A DNA stretch of 25,664 nt, from NCBI GenBank assembly GCA_902494685.1, contig CABUUE010000002.1, positions 1 through 25,664 of the forward strand. The letters run 5' to 3'. Each line of letters begins with the position of its first letter. Position 1 is the first letter of the stretch. Under the pieces are notes generated by a model, which made no database searches, had not been told where the DNA came from, and saw only the letters and a list, made by a program, of their open reading frames with translations. This stretch comes from an uncultured Collinsella sp. (GTDB lineage: Bacteria; Actinomycetota; Coriobacteriia; Coriobacteriales; Coriobacteriaceae). The position numbers and the translations under genes are program-made. Positions 1-6,884 of this stretch are shown here, one piece after another.

Positions 1-1218
1 ATGATGAAGAAGATCGCTCCCAAGTATGGTCTGGTCTGCCTGCAGCACGAGAAGCCCTTCGAGGGCATCAACGGTTCGGGCAAGCACAACAACTGGTCGC
101 TTGGCACCGAGTCCGAGAATCTGCTCGATCCGGGCGACACCCCGCTCGACAACCTGCAGTTCATCGTCTTCCTCACCGCGGTGATCGAGGCCGTCGATAA
201 CTATCAGGAGCTCCTGCGTGCCTCCGTTGCCTCGGCCGGCAACGATCATCGTCTGGGCGCCAACGAGGCTCCTCCGGCGATTATGTCCATCTTCCTGGGC
301 GACCAGCTTACCGAGGTCGTCGAGAAAATCATCGATGGCAAGGCTTCCGTCCATGCCACGCGCGGCGTGCTCGACCTGGGTGCCGATACCCTGCCCAAGC
401 TGATGCAGGACAACACTGACCGCAACCGTACCTCCCCGTTTGCCTTCACTGGCAACAAGTTCGAGTTCCGTGCCTGCGGTTCCGAGCAGAACGTCTCCGA
501 CTCCAACCTGGTGCTCGATGCCGCCGTGGCCAAGTCGCTCAAGTCCTTCGCCGACGCGCTTGAGGGTACGCCCGAGGATAAGTTCCAGGACGCTGCGCTC
601 GAGTACTGCAAGAAGGTCCTGACCGACCACCAGCGCATCCTCTTTTCCGGCGATGGCTACTCCGACGAGTGGCCCGTTGAGGCCGAGAGGCGCGGCCTTG
701 CCAACAACAAGACCACGGCCGACGCCCTGCCCGCCTTTGTTTCCGATAAGGCCATTGCGCTCTTTGAGGAGACGGGTGTCCTGACCAAGGCCGAGGCCCA
801 GTGCCGCTACGACTGCAAGCTCGAGAAGTACAACAAGCTCATGAACATCGAGGCCACCACGATGGTTCGCGAGGCGCGTCGTACCTATCGCCCGGTCATT
901 ACCGCCTATGCCACCAAGGTCGCTAAGGGCCTTGAGACTATTCGTGCCGCTGGTGCGGAGGCCGCCATGCAGTGCGAGCAGAACACGCTCAACAAGCTCT
1001 GCAACGGTATCACCACCATCAACGACTCCATCAAGGCGCTCGACGCCGTGCATCAGAAGGCCGAGGCCCTCGATGGTCAGGAGCAGGCCAACGTGTACGC
1101 ACATGAGGTCGTTCCCGCTATGGATACGCTGCGCGCCGCCGTGGATGCCATGGAAGAGATCGTGGCTGCCGACTACTGGCCGGTTCCGACCTACGACGAC
1201 ATTCTGTTCTACGTGTAG
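1..1218 (+). CDS. glnN: Glutamine synthetase type III, C-terminal part (5' end outside window)
   Basis: The frame is open from the first base, so the true start lies upstream; 405 residues are visible of a family usually near 700. Type III glutamine synthetases make glutamine from glutamate, ammonia and ATP in the cytoplasm. The catalytic-domain motif NGSGKHNNWS is at visible residues 24-33, and HRLGANEAPPAIMSIFLG follows at about residues 82-99; both are typical of type III enzymes and unlike types I and II. The last ~200 residues are the charged helical C-terminal region of this family. Codon use is strongly biased to C-ending codons, as expected for a well-expressed housekeeping gene. A strong hairpin terminator follows 32 bp after the stop. 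Family assignment is firm; the gene symbol is the usual one for type III enzymes. Confidence 0.93.
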   Translation: MMKKIAPKYGLVCLQHEKPFEGINGSGKHNNWSLGTESENLLDPGDTPLDNLQFIVFLTAVIEAVDNYQELLRASVASAGNDHRLGANEAPPAIMSIFLGDQLTEVVEKIIDGKASVHATRGVLDLGADTLPKLMQDNTDRNRTSPFAFTGNKFEFRACGSEQNVSDSNLVLDAAVAKSLKSFADALEGTPEDKFQDAALEYCKKVLTDHQRILFSGDGYSDEWPVEAERRGLANNKTTADALPAFVSDKAIALFEETGVLTKAEAQCRYDCKLEKYNKLMNIEATTMVREARRTYRPVITAYATKVAKGLETIRAAGAEAAMQCEQNTLNKLCNGITTINDSIKALDAVHQKAEALDGQEQANVYAHEVVPAMDTLRAAVDAMEEIVAADYWPVPTYDDILFYV

Positions 1219-1249
1219 AGCGTAACTGACATATCATCACGGTACTGAA

Positions 1250-1283
1250 CCGGGGTCCGCATCATGCGGGCCCCGGCTTTTTG
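1250..1283 (+). terminator. Rho-independent terminator of the glutamine synthetase gene
   Basis: The stem CCGGGGTCCGCA / TGCGGGCCCCGG (12 pairs with one G-U) has a 3-base loop and is followed by CTTTTTGTTT. It lies just after the glutamine synthetase stop codon. Confidence 0.93.
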
Positions 1284-1344
1284 TTTGAGAAGGACGCTTT
1301 GGAGTCTGTTTTGCAACTGATTCACCCACGCAATAAGGGGTCGT

Positions 1345-1559
1345 GGGCAAAAAACGTCAAATATGAGTACAGTCATAAGTGCTGTAGCATTATTTTTTTG
1401 CAAAATATGCTGTGTTTCGCAACATATGTCCAAGTACTTAGCTGATAAAGGTCTGCAATTCTTCCGCCGTAGGATCCCTGGTGTCTAAACCGCCTTCTGA
1501 TGATATGTAAACGCTGTTACTAAATTGGTAACAGTACTCATATTTGCTATTTTTTGCCC
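1345..1559. repeat. 215-bp intergenic segment bounded by 26-bp inverted repeats
   Basis: The left arm is 1345-1370 and the right arm 1534-1559. They are reverse complements at 23 of 26 positions; the three mismatches are together in the middle. Each arm has GGGCAAAAAA at the outer edge and CAAATATGAGTAC at the inner edge. Just inside the right arm, 1514-1534 forms a hairpin with perfect arms CTGTTAC/GTAACAG. Inside the left arm TACAG/CTGTA (1368-1386) forms a weaker one. The interior is A+T-rich and has no convincing gene. The shape fits a MITE-like non-autonomous element or a pair of regulator sites. No target-site duplication was seen. Confidence 0.6.
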
Positions 1560-1594
1560 GCGGGCCTTGCGATGATGCCGGGCTCCGCACCCTG

Positions 1595-1620
1595 GCGGGT
1601 TCGAATCCCGGCATTGGAGA
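1595..1620 (+). other. tRNA-like 3' fragment (T-arm and part of an acceptor)
   Basis: GCGGGTTCGAATCCCG at 1595-1610 is a normal T-arm sequence followed by GCATTGGAG. It is identical over 16 bases to the T-arm of the tRNA-Glu encoded on the other strand (1679-1694). No sequence upstream pairs with the would-be acceptor strand, so no complete tRNA can be folded. It is probably a remnant of a tRNA or of an old attachment site. Confidence 0.4.
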
Positions 1621-1659
1621 AGAAAAAAGCCCGTCACCGCGGGGGTAACGGGCTTCTCA
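1621..1659 (-). terminator. Terminator of tRNA-Glu
   Basis: Read on the minus strand, AAGCCCGTTACCCCCGCGGT pairs back through ACGGGCT and is followed by TTTTTTCTT. It lies 7 bp beyond the tRNA 3' end. Confidence 0.85.
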
Positions 1660-1666
1660 GATTCTG

Positions 1667-1743
1667 TGGTGCCCCCAGCGGGATTCGAACCCGCGATATC
1701 CACCTTGAAAGGGTGGCGTCCTTGGCCGCTAGACGATGGGGAC
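1667..1743 (-). tRNA. tRNA-Glu (anticodon UUC)
   Basis: On the minus strand the acceptor GTCCCCA pairs with TGGGGGC, followed by discriminator A and an encoded CCA. The anticodon stem CCACC/GGTGG encloses the loop CTTTCAA, giving anticodon TTC (glutamate). The T-arm CGCGGGTTCGAATCCCGC is intact. A -10-like TATACT lies 10 bp upstream and a strong terminator follows, so the gene appears to be transcribed alone. Confidence 0.97.
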
Positions 1744-1753
1744 AGCGGGAAAG

Positions 1754-1759
1754 AGTATA
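1754..1759 (-). promoter_or_regulatory. -10 element of tRNA-Glu promoter
   Basis: TATACT on the minus strand would start transcription a few bases before the tRNA 5' end. No good -35 hexamer is seen at the expected distance. Confidence 0.5.
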
Positions 1760-1843
1760 GCAGACTTTTTTGCCGGCGCGTATATCGTTGGCAGATTGAA
1801 AAACCACCACACAGGGGTAGGCTTCTATTCCGATTTTCAAATA

Positions 1844-1978
1844 TCTCAATCTGTAACATCTGGGCGGGCAAATCGGCTCTATCTGTTACAGATCGAGACA
1901 GACGGCGGGCGTCGGGACGAACATCTCAATCTGTAACAGTACGACGACTTTTAACGGTCTAAATGTTACAGATCGAGA
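1844..1978. repeat. Two 55-bp hairpin units in tandem
   Basis: Unit 1 is 1844-1898 and unit 2 is 1924-1978. Each has a left arm TCTCAATCTGTAACA (15 bp), a 25-bp loop and a right arm TGTTACAGATCGAGA that pairs at 14 of 15 positions. The arms are identical between units, whereas the loops are unrelated. The unit spacing is exactly 80 bp. Only the arms are conserved, which suggests repeated protein-binding sites or a REP/BIME-like element, not a gene. Confidence 0.6.
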
Positions 1979-1995
1979 CAAACTACCGTGGCTGG

Positions 1996-2034
1996 TCAAA
2001 ACCACCACAAAGGTGCCTGTCCCCTTTGTGGTGG
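1996..2034 (-). terminator. Perfect 12-bp hairpin after murT-gatD, candidate terminator
   Basis: CCACCACAAAGG (2002-2013) and CCTTTGTGGTGG (2023-2034) are perfect complements around a 9-base loop. On the minus strand the stem is followed by TTTTGACC and lies 7 bp after the murT-gatD stop. The core GGGGACAGGCACC resembles GGGACAGGTACTG at 11378, so it may belong to a dispersed palindrome family that also serves as a terminator. Confidence 0.6.
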
Positions 2035-2041
2035 CGGGGAG

Positions 2042-4219
2042 TTAGGGGAGGAGCTTCATCGCGGCGTCGTGGGCGGCGTGCTCGTAGGTGTCGTCGAGGG
2101 GTTTGAGCGGCAGCAGGGCGGCGGCCTGTGCGTCGCCACGGCGCTCGAGGGCGTGAACGATGAGCCAGTCGGCGAGCTCGGGGTTCTTGGGCAGTGCCGG
2201 TCCGTGTAGGTACGTGCCGATGACGCCCTTGTAGATGAGACCCTCAAAGCCGTCGTCGCCGTTGTTACCGGTGCCCGTGACGACAGACGTTCCGAGCGGC
2301 GTGGCATCGGCGTCCAAAAGCGTGCGGCCGCCGTGGTTCTCGAATCCCACAAAGGGCTCGGGTGCCAGGTCGGTCTTGACGGCGACGTTGCCGATCAGGC
2401 GGTCGGAGCCGCGCACAGTCTCGGCGGCAATGACGCCCAGACCCTCAATGCGATCGTCGCCCATGTAGTACGAACGGCCGAGCAGCTGATAGCTGCCGCA
2501 GATTGCGAGCAGCGAGCCGCCGTCCTCAACATAGGCCGCGACCTTGTCTTTTTGAGCGAACAGCTCGTGTGCCACGGCCAGCTGATCGCGGTCGGAGCCA
2601 CCGCCCATCATGACGATGTCGGCGTCGGTGAGATCGAGCGACTCGCCCATACGGACCTCATCCACACGCACGGGAATGCCGCGCCAGGCGCAGCGGCGCT
2701 CGAGGGCGATGACGTTGCCACCGTCGCCATAGAGGTTGAGGGCATCGGGATACAGGTAGACGATGCGCAGCGGGCGCGAAAGCTCGACCGGCACAATATC
2801 GGTGGGGACAGCGCTCCCATTGGCGCGTGTTGCGGCGTGGGAGGCAACCGAGCTCGCATCGGCGCCCTTAAGCTCGTCGAGCTCCTTGATCAGCGGCGGG
2901 AAGGCCGTGTAGTTGGCGACGGCGTAGAAGGTGTCATCGGCGGCCTCGTCTGTCACGGCGCCGATCGCCTGCTCGATATTCGAGATGATGCCGGCGTCGA
3001 TGCCGGCGTACTTCAGGCGTACCTGCATATCGTGCGCGCGCGTACCTCCGACAAAGGCGACAAGCCCTGGGGTATCGGCGATGCGCTCGAAGTCGACGTC
3101 GTAGATCCATGAGACATCGTGGCCGTCGGCGTCGTTGTCGTTCAGGAAGAAGGCGCAGAGCCTGCCGCCTGCCGTTTTAATGGACTGAATCTGGCGATCG
3201 AATCCCACGGGATTTTTGGCCAGATTTGCCTCGACGGTACGGCCAGCGATTTCCCAGCGGCCCATGCGTCCGCCGGCGGGGACGTAGGCATCGAGCGTGG
3301 GCTGCAGATGTGCAACGTCCACGCCCAACTCGCGCGCCGCAAAGAAGGCAGCGGCAACGTTATAGACCATGTACAGGCCGTTGTAGCGCGTGGTGATGTG
3401 CGTGGCGGGCGCTTTGGCCTCGGGTCCAAAGTTCAGGTCAAAGCCGTAGCCGTCGCAGCCGAGTTCCACGCCCGTCACGCGACGGACAAGCCCAGGACGG
3501 GCCCAGCCGCACGAAGGACAATGATAAGCGCCGAGCTGGCCGTACTGCACATAGTCGTACTCCAGCGGCGCGTTGCACTGCGAGCAAAAACGCGAGTCGC
3601 TAATGCGATCGGACTCGGTGCCCGTGGCACCGTCGATGCCAAAGGCGATGCTCATATTGGGGACGCGTGCGGCGATCGAGGCGCAGAGCGGATCGTCGGC
3701 GTTATAGATGAGCGTCGTTGCCGGCGAAAGCTCCAGCGCGTGGGCGATGACGTCCTGGGTGTGGTCGATCTCGCCGTAGCGGTCCAGCTGGTCACGGAAC
3801 AGGTTGAGCAGTACGAAGTACGTTGGCTTGAGCTTGGGCAGGACGTGCACCGTGTAGAGCTCATCGCATTCAAAAACACCTACGCGCTTGCCGCTGCCGG
3901 CACGCTTAAGATCGCCGCGCGCCTCGAGCAACGCGCCCACCACGCCCGGCTCCATGTTGTTGCCAGCGCGGTTGCATACCACGGTGGCGCCGCTGGCGGT
4001 AACGGCGTCGGCGATGAGGTTGGAGGTGGTGGTCTTGCCGTTGGTGCCGGTGATTACCACGCTGCGGTCGACCAGGCCCGCGAGGTCGCTTAACAGCTCG
4101 GGGTCGATCTTCATGGCGATGCGGCCGGGAAGCACGCCGCCCTGGCGTTTGAGGACAGAGCGCAGCCCCCAGCGGGCGATATCGCTCGAGGTGCAGGCGA
4201 GAGATGAGCGGAAGTTCAT
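2042..4219 (-). CDS. MurT-GatD fusion: lipid II isoglutaminyl synthase
   Basis: This 725-residue protein joins two subunits that are usually separate. Residues 1 to about 450 are MurT, a Mur-ligase-like ATPase: P-loop GTNGKTTT at 58-65, a four-cysteine zinc ribbon (C212, C215, C234, C237), Mur-ligase features such as ECDE and NLFRDQLDRYGE, and a C-terminal region with NDNDADGHDVSWIYD whose DVSW aspartate (D368) may be the third triad residue. After a linker near 451-482, residues 483-725 are GatD, a class I glutamine amidotransferase of the CobB/CobQ type, with nucleophile C574 in LAICGSYQ and H672 in GTYLHGP. The complex amidates D-glutamate of lipid II to D-isoglutamine at the inner membrane face, using glutamine and ATP. 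The start follows AGGAA by 6-7 bases. The gene is last in an operon with two helical-repeat genes, 45 bp after the preceding stop. Confidence 0.9.
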   Translation of the reverse strand: MNFRSSLACTSSDIARWGLRSVLKRQGGVLPGRIAMKIDPELLSDLAGLVDRSVVITGTNGKTTTSNLIADAVTASGATVVCNRAGNNMEPGVVGALLEARGDLKRAGSGKRVGVFECDELYTVHVLPKLKPTYFVLLNLFRDQLDRYGEIDHTQDVIAHALELSPATTLIYNADDPLCASIAARVPNMSIAFGIDGATGTESDRISDSRFCSQCNAPLEYDYVQYGQLGAYHCPSCGWARPGLVRRVTGVELGCDGYGFDLNFGPEAKAPATHITTRYNGLYMVYNVAAAFFAARELGVDVAHLQPTLDAYVPAGGRMGRWEIAGRTVEANLAKNPVGFDRQIQSIKTAGGRLCAFFLNDNDADGHDVSWIYDVDFERIADTPGLVAFVGGTRAHDMQVRLKYAGIDAGIISNIEQAIGAVTDEAADDTFYAVANYTAFPPLIKELDELKGADASSVASHAATRANGSAVPTDIVPVELSRPLRIVYLYPDALNLYGDGGNVIALERRCAWRGIPVRVDEVRMGESLDLTDADIVMMGGGSDRDQLAVAHELFAQKDKVAAYVEDGGSLLAICGSYQLLGRSYYMGDDRIEGLGVIAAETVRGSDRLIGNVAVKTDLAPEPFVGFENHGGRTLLDADATPLGTSVVTGTGNNGDDGFEGLIYKGVIGTYLHGPALPKNPELADWLIVHALERRGDAQAAALLPLKPLDDTYEHAAHDAAMKLLP

Positions 4220-4264
4220 GAAGCCGTTCCTAACGTGAATGACATGGTCGTGGCGTTTGCGCCG

Positions 4265-5308
4265 TTAAAAGCCGTAACGGCGCGCAAATTCCTGGGCAAG
4301 CTGCGATACGTCTTCGCAAGCGCTGGCCCAGGGGGCAAAGTCGGGAGTGTCCGAGATGATGCCGTCGGCTTCCCAAACTGCCTGATGCGAAAGGTCCCAG
4401 GGGTCGTGCGGTTCGGGTCGGCAGGGAAGGTACGGTGTCTGATACATGGGATTCAGCAAAAAGAACGCGCCGCCCTCGCAGCGGTTGGCAAACTCGCGCA
4501 GCGCGCGTGTCGCCGGGCGCATCTTGTTCGTTTTGAACAGCAGGATCGTGCGGGCGAGCAGGTACCAGGGGGAGTCCTCGAGGGCATCGGCCCCCATCTG
4601 CTCCTCGAGCTGGTGGGCCAGGGCAAAAAAGCCGTCCTCGTCTTCCAGACGAGCGAGGGCGAGTAGCACGGTGCCTGCGGCTCGGGTGGGATAGCCTTCC
4701 GCCTTAAGAACACGGCGAGAATAGTTGGCGGCAGCACGGTAGCGAGCGCTCGCCATGCACAGCTGCGAGATGGCCTCGAGCGTGTGGAGCCACCCGATAA
4801 GAGCCGGCTCGCTTACGGTGAGATCGGCCGCCGTCACATCGTCCGTCAAAACTTTGTTGGCCCAGTAGTGCGGGGCCTCCATGTCGAACCCGGGCACGCT
4901 TTGCTGCAGGTAATCGGCCGTGGTCGCCTCGAGCTTCATCAAGTCGCCTAGACAGGCGTCGACGGGCGTGTCCGCCAAAATGATGGCGAGCAGCTGGGCA
5001 TCGAGGACATACGCATCGATGCGGACGATCTTGAGCAGCTCATCGCGCATATCGTCGAACAGACGATTGCGCGTCTGCTCAAACTCTTCGTCGCTGCCCA
5101 TATCCTCAATACGATGGAGCTCGTCGAGCAGGTGGCGGTGGACGCCAGCATAGGACAGCAGCGCCTGGGCATGCTCGGTCTGCGCATACTTATGAGGGTT
5201 GACGCTCACGTCGTTATGGACAAGCTCGCGTGCTGCATCGGTGAGTTCGGGGTGCGACGCAAGGTAGGCGCGCTCCAGGTAGGCGGGGATGTAGACGCTC
5301 GGATCCAT
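4265..5308 (-). CDS. Helical-repeat (TPR-like) protein, unknown function, second of pair
   Basis: A 347-residue soluble protein with no signal peptide or membrane segment. It is almost wholly alpha-helical, with Ala/Leu/Arg-rich helices of about 34-residue periodicity (for example residues ~185-265), like degenerate tetratricopeptide repeats. The start ATG overlaps the previous stop as TAATG and is preceded by GGGAGGAGA, so translation is coupled to the upstream gene. Residues ~190-300 resemble the corresponding part of the upstream protein (RYR...A.N.S...L and PWxLxA blocks), so the two are probably diverged duplicates. It lies just upstream of murT-gatD, which suggests a scaffold or regulatory role in cell-envelope work, but this is only from context. 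No enzyme motif was recognised. Confidence 0.8.
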   Translation of the reverse strand: MDPSVYIPAYLERAYLASHPELTDAARELVHNDVSVNPHKYAQTEHAQALLSYAGVHRHLLDELHRIEDMGSDEEFEQTRNRLFDDMRDELLKIVRIDAYVLDAQLLAIILADTPVDACLGDLMKLEATTADYLQQSVPGFDMEAPHYWANKVLTDDVTAADLTVSEPALIGWLHTLEAISQLCMASARYRAAANYSRRVLKAEGYPTRAAGTVLLALARLEDEDGFFALAHQLEEQMGADALEDSPWYLLARTILLFKTNKMRPATRALREFANRCEGGAFFLLNPMYQTPYLPCRPEPHDPWDLSHQAVWEADGIISDTPDFAPWASACEDVSQLAQEFARRYGF

Positions 5309-6384
5309 TAGAGGTCTCCTCCCTTAAATGGCAAGCCCTGCTCGGCCGCCCGCAGGATGCGCTCGTCGATCTGGGAACGCACGATATCGTTGGTGGCGAC
5401 CCAGGCGGCAAAGCTGGCGTTGTCGGGGGCGCCCAAGCCCTCCTGCAGTACCGGCGTCGCCTCGGACAGCGCAAGGACGAGCTCGTCGGTGGAGCCTGCA
5501 CCCACGTTGACGCGGGCATAGACGCCATCGGGAAACTCGGTTTGGAAGTAGAGTGCCTCGGCCGCGTGCGGACACGAGCGCGCAAGGATGCGCAAGTAGT
5601 GCTCGGCGCCCTCGTAGTCCAGCTCGCGCCAGGCAGCGCTCATCAGCGCGATGAGCGTCCACGGGTCCAAGTCGCGCTCCGCGTCCTTGGGACGACGGCG
5701 TAGCGGCGTGTTGGCGAGATAGGGGACGGAGTGGGCAGAGCGAAAGCGCCTGAGCTCCTCGGCGGGGTATTCGAGCTTGGCCATGGCGAGCATCGCGGTG
5801 TGGCGGACGCCGGCCGGATCGTTGGGGGCAAAGTCGAGGCTGCGGTTTGCGGCTTCGAGCGACATGCGATAGCGGCCACTAATGAGGGCGCGTGACGCAA
5901 GAGCGGCAAGCCAGCGCAGGTAAGGACGGCGCATAAGGTCGCCGGCGGCCTCGCGCTCGTAGGGGTCCTGCGCCGAGGCGATCTTGAGTGCCAGGTCGTG
6001 CTCGACTTCATCGCGCTTGGATACCAAGTACTGTACGTACTCCTCGTTGGAGTTGGCGGTGAGGGCGGTCAGCATGCGCTGGGCATCCCAGTTGGTCGGG
6101 TCGAGCGCGGCTGCCTCGCGAAGCATGTTCTCGGCAGCGGCCTCTTCTTGCTCGGCTTGGGCATCGTCAGGGATAAAGGGAATGCGGTAGTCGACAGCCT
6201 CGACCACCTTGGCAATGAGGTGCCCGGCGCGGTCGCGGTCGTGCACGATGAGCGGTGCGGGGTTGCGGGTGAATTGTTCCATCAGACGCTCTACGGCGGC
6301 ACCGTCGGTGAGCGGGATATTGTCGCGGCGCAAGGCCTCAAGAACGAGGCGATGGCAATCCTCTTGAATGGGATCGAATGCCAT
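5308..6384 (-). CDS. Helical-repeat (TPR-like) protein, unknown function, first of pair
   Basis: A 358-residue soluble helical protein. The frame stays open ten codons further upstream, but the ATG at 6384 is chosen because AAAGGAGG lies 5-7 bases before it. Helical pairs such as AAENMLREAAALDPTNWDAQ (~93-112) and SLEAANRSLDFAPNDPAGV (~187-205) have the TPR look of a helix ending in a DP.N turn. A DPWTLIALMSAAWRELDYEG block (~250-269) aligns with SPWYLLARTILLF in the downstream partner. No catalytic motif, signal or membrane segment is seen. It is the first gene of the three-gene operon ending in murT-gatD. Function unknown; protein-protein interaction is the likely mode. Confidence 0.8.
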   Translation of the reverse strand: MAFDPIQEDCHRLVLEALRRDNIPLTDGAAVERLMEQFTRNPAPLIVHDRDRAGHLIAKVVEAVDYRIPFIPDDAQAEQEEAAAENMLREAAALDPTNWDAQRMLTALTANSNEEYVQYLVSKRDEVEHDLALKIASAQDPYEREAAGDLMRRPYLRWLAALASRALISGRYRMSLEAANRSLDFAPNDPAGVRHTAMLAMAKLEYPAEELRRFRSAHSVPYLANTPLRRRPKDAERDLDPWTLIALMSAAWRELDYEGAEHYLRILARSCPHAAEALYFQTEFPDGVYARVNVGAGSTDELVLALSEATPVLQEGLGAPDNASFAAWVATNDIVRSQIDERILRAAEQGLPFKGGDL

Positions 6385-6884
6385 GGAGCCTCCTTTGCTG
6401 CGGTTAGGGTTCAAATGTCTCTATATAAAGTTCTAGTTTACCCGCATGTGGCACACCGGGGGTGCCGCACTTGGACATGCACCTTTGCACCACGAAGACG
6501 GATGTCGCACAAATGTCGGCACCTTGGACGACTGAGTGGTATCACGGTGCCGCAAACGGTCGATTTATGGCGGCGAACGGGGCGCATTTTGGAGGGGCAC
6601 CGTCCTGCCCGGGATATGTGGTCAACCTTGATAAAACGTTTGCCCAGCTTGGGAGTATGAATGCCCCATAAGGGTCTTCAGGGATAGAAAAAACGTTTCA
6701 TCATTGTTGGCTTTAGGTGAATAACTGACCAACCAGAACGGTAAAATAGTGTTTGTCTGAGCGTTGAGACGTTCAGACATCGCGCATTGTCATCGCCGGC
6801 AACGCGCAAAACGGTCCTAACGGAGCCAATCGGGTGCTCCGTTATATACGCAAGTCTAAGAGGGGCTTGTTTAGGAGGCACAGT
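6385..6884. promoter_or_regulatory. 500-bp divergent control region between helical-repeat operon and alcohol dehydrogenase
   Basis: No convincing gene is present. The right part holds a TAAAAT -10-like hexamer at 6742-6747. An inverted repeat TGTCTGAGCG-N6-CGTTCAGACA lies at 6754-6779. A leader hairpin AACGGAGC/GCTCCGTT lies at 6819-6843, 42 bp before the dehydrogenase start. The left part (6415-6660) has only loose GGTGCCGC/GGCACC repeats. Promoter placement is uncertain because no good -35 was found. Confidence 0.4.
6754..6779. promoter_or_regulatory. 26-bp inverted repeat, candidate operator for the alcohol dehydrogenase gene
   Basis: Arms TGTCTGAGCG and CGTTCAGACA pair at 9 of 10 positions (the tenth is G-T) around TTGAGA. 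It starts 7 bp after the TAAAAT hexamer, where a repressor or an RNA 5' hairpin would act. The cognate protein is unknown. Confidence 0.4.

Noticed and set aside
1556..1620. Complete tRNA on the plus strand
   Set aside because: Only the T-arm and a short 3' strand fit. An apparent anticodon loop CTCCGCA can be drawn but no acceptor or D-arm can be paired.
2333..4093. Two long plus-strand open frames opposite murT-gatD
   Set aside because: They are shadows caused by GC-rich codon bias on the minus strand; they have no ribosome sites or family-like content.
6462..6671. A 69-codon gene in the long intergenic region
   Set aside because: No ribosome site and codon use unlike genuine neighbours.
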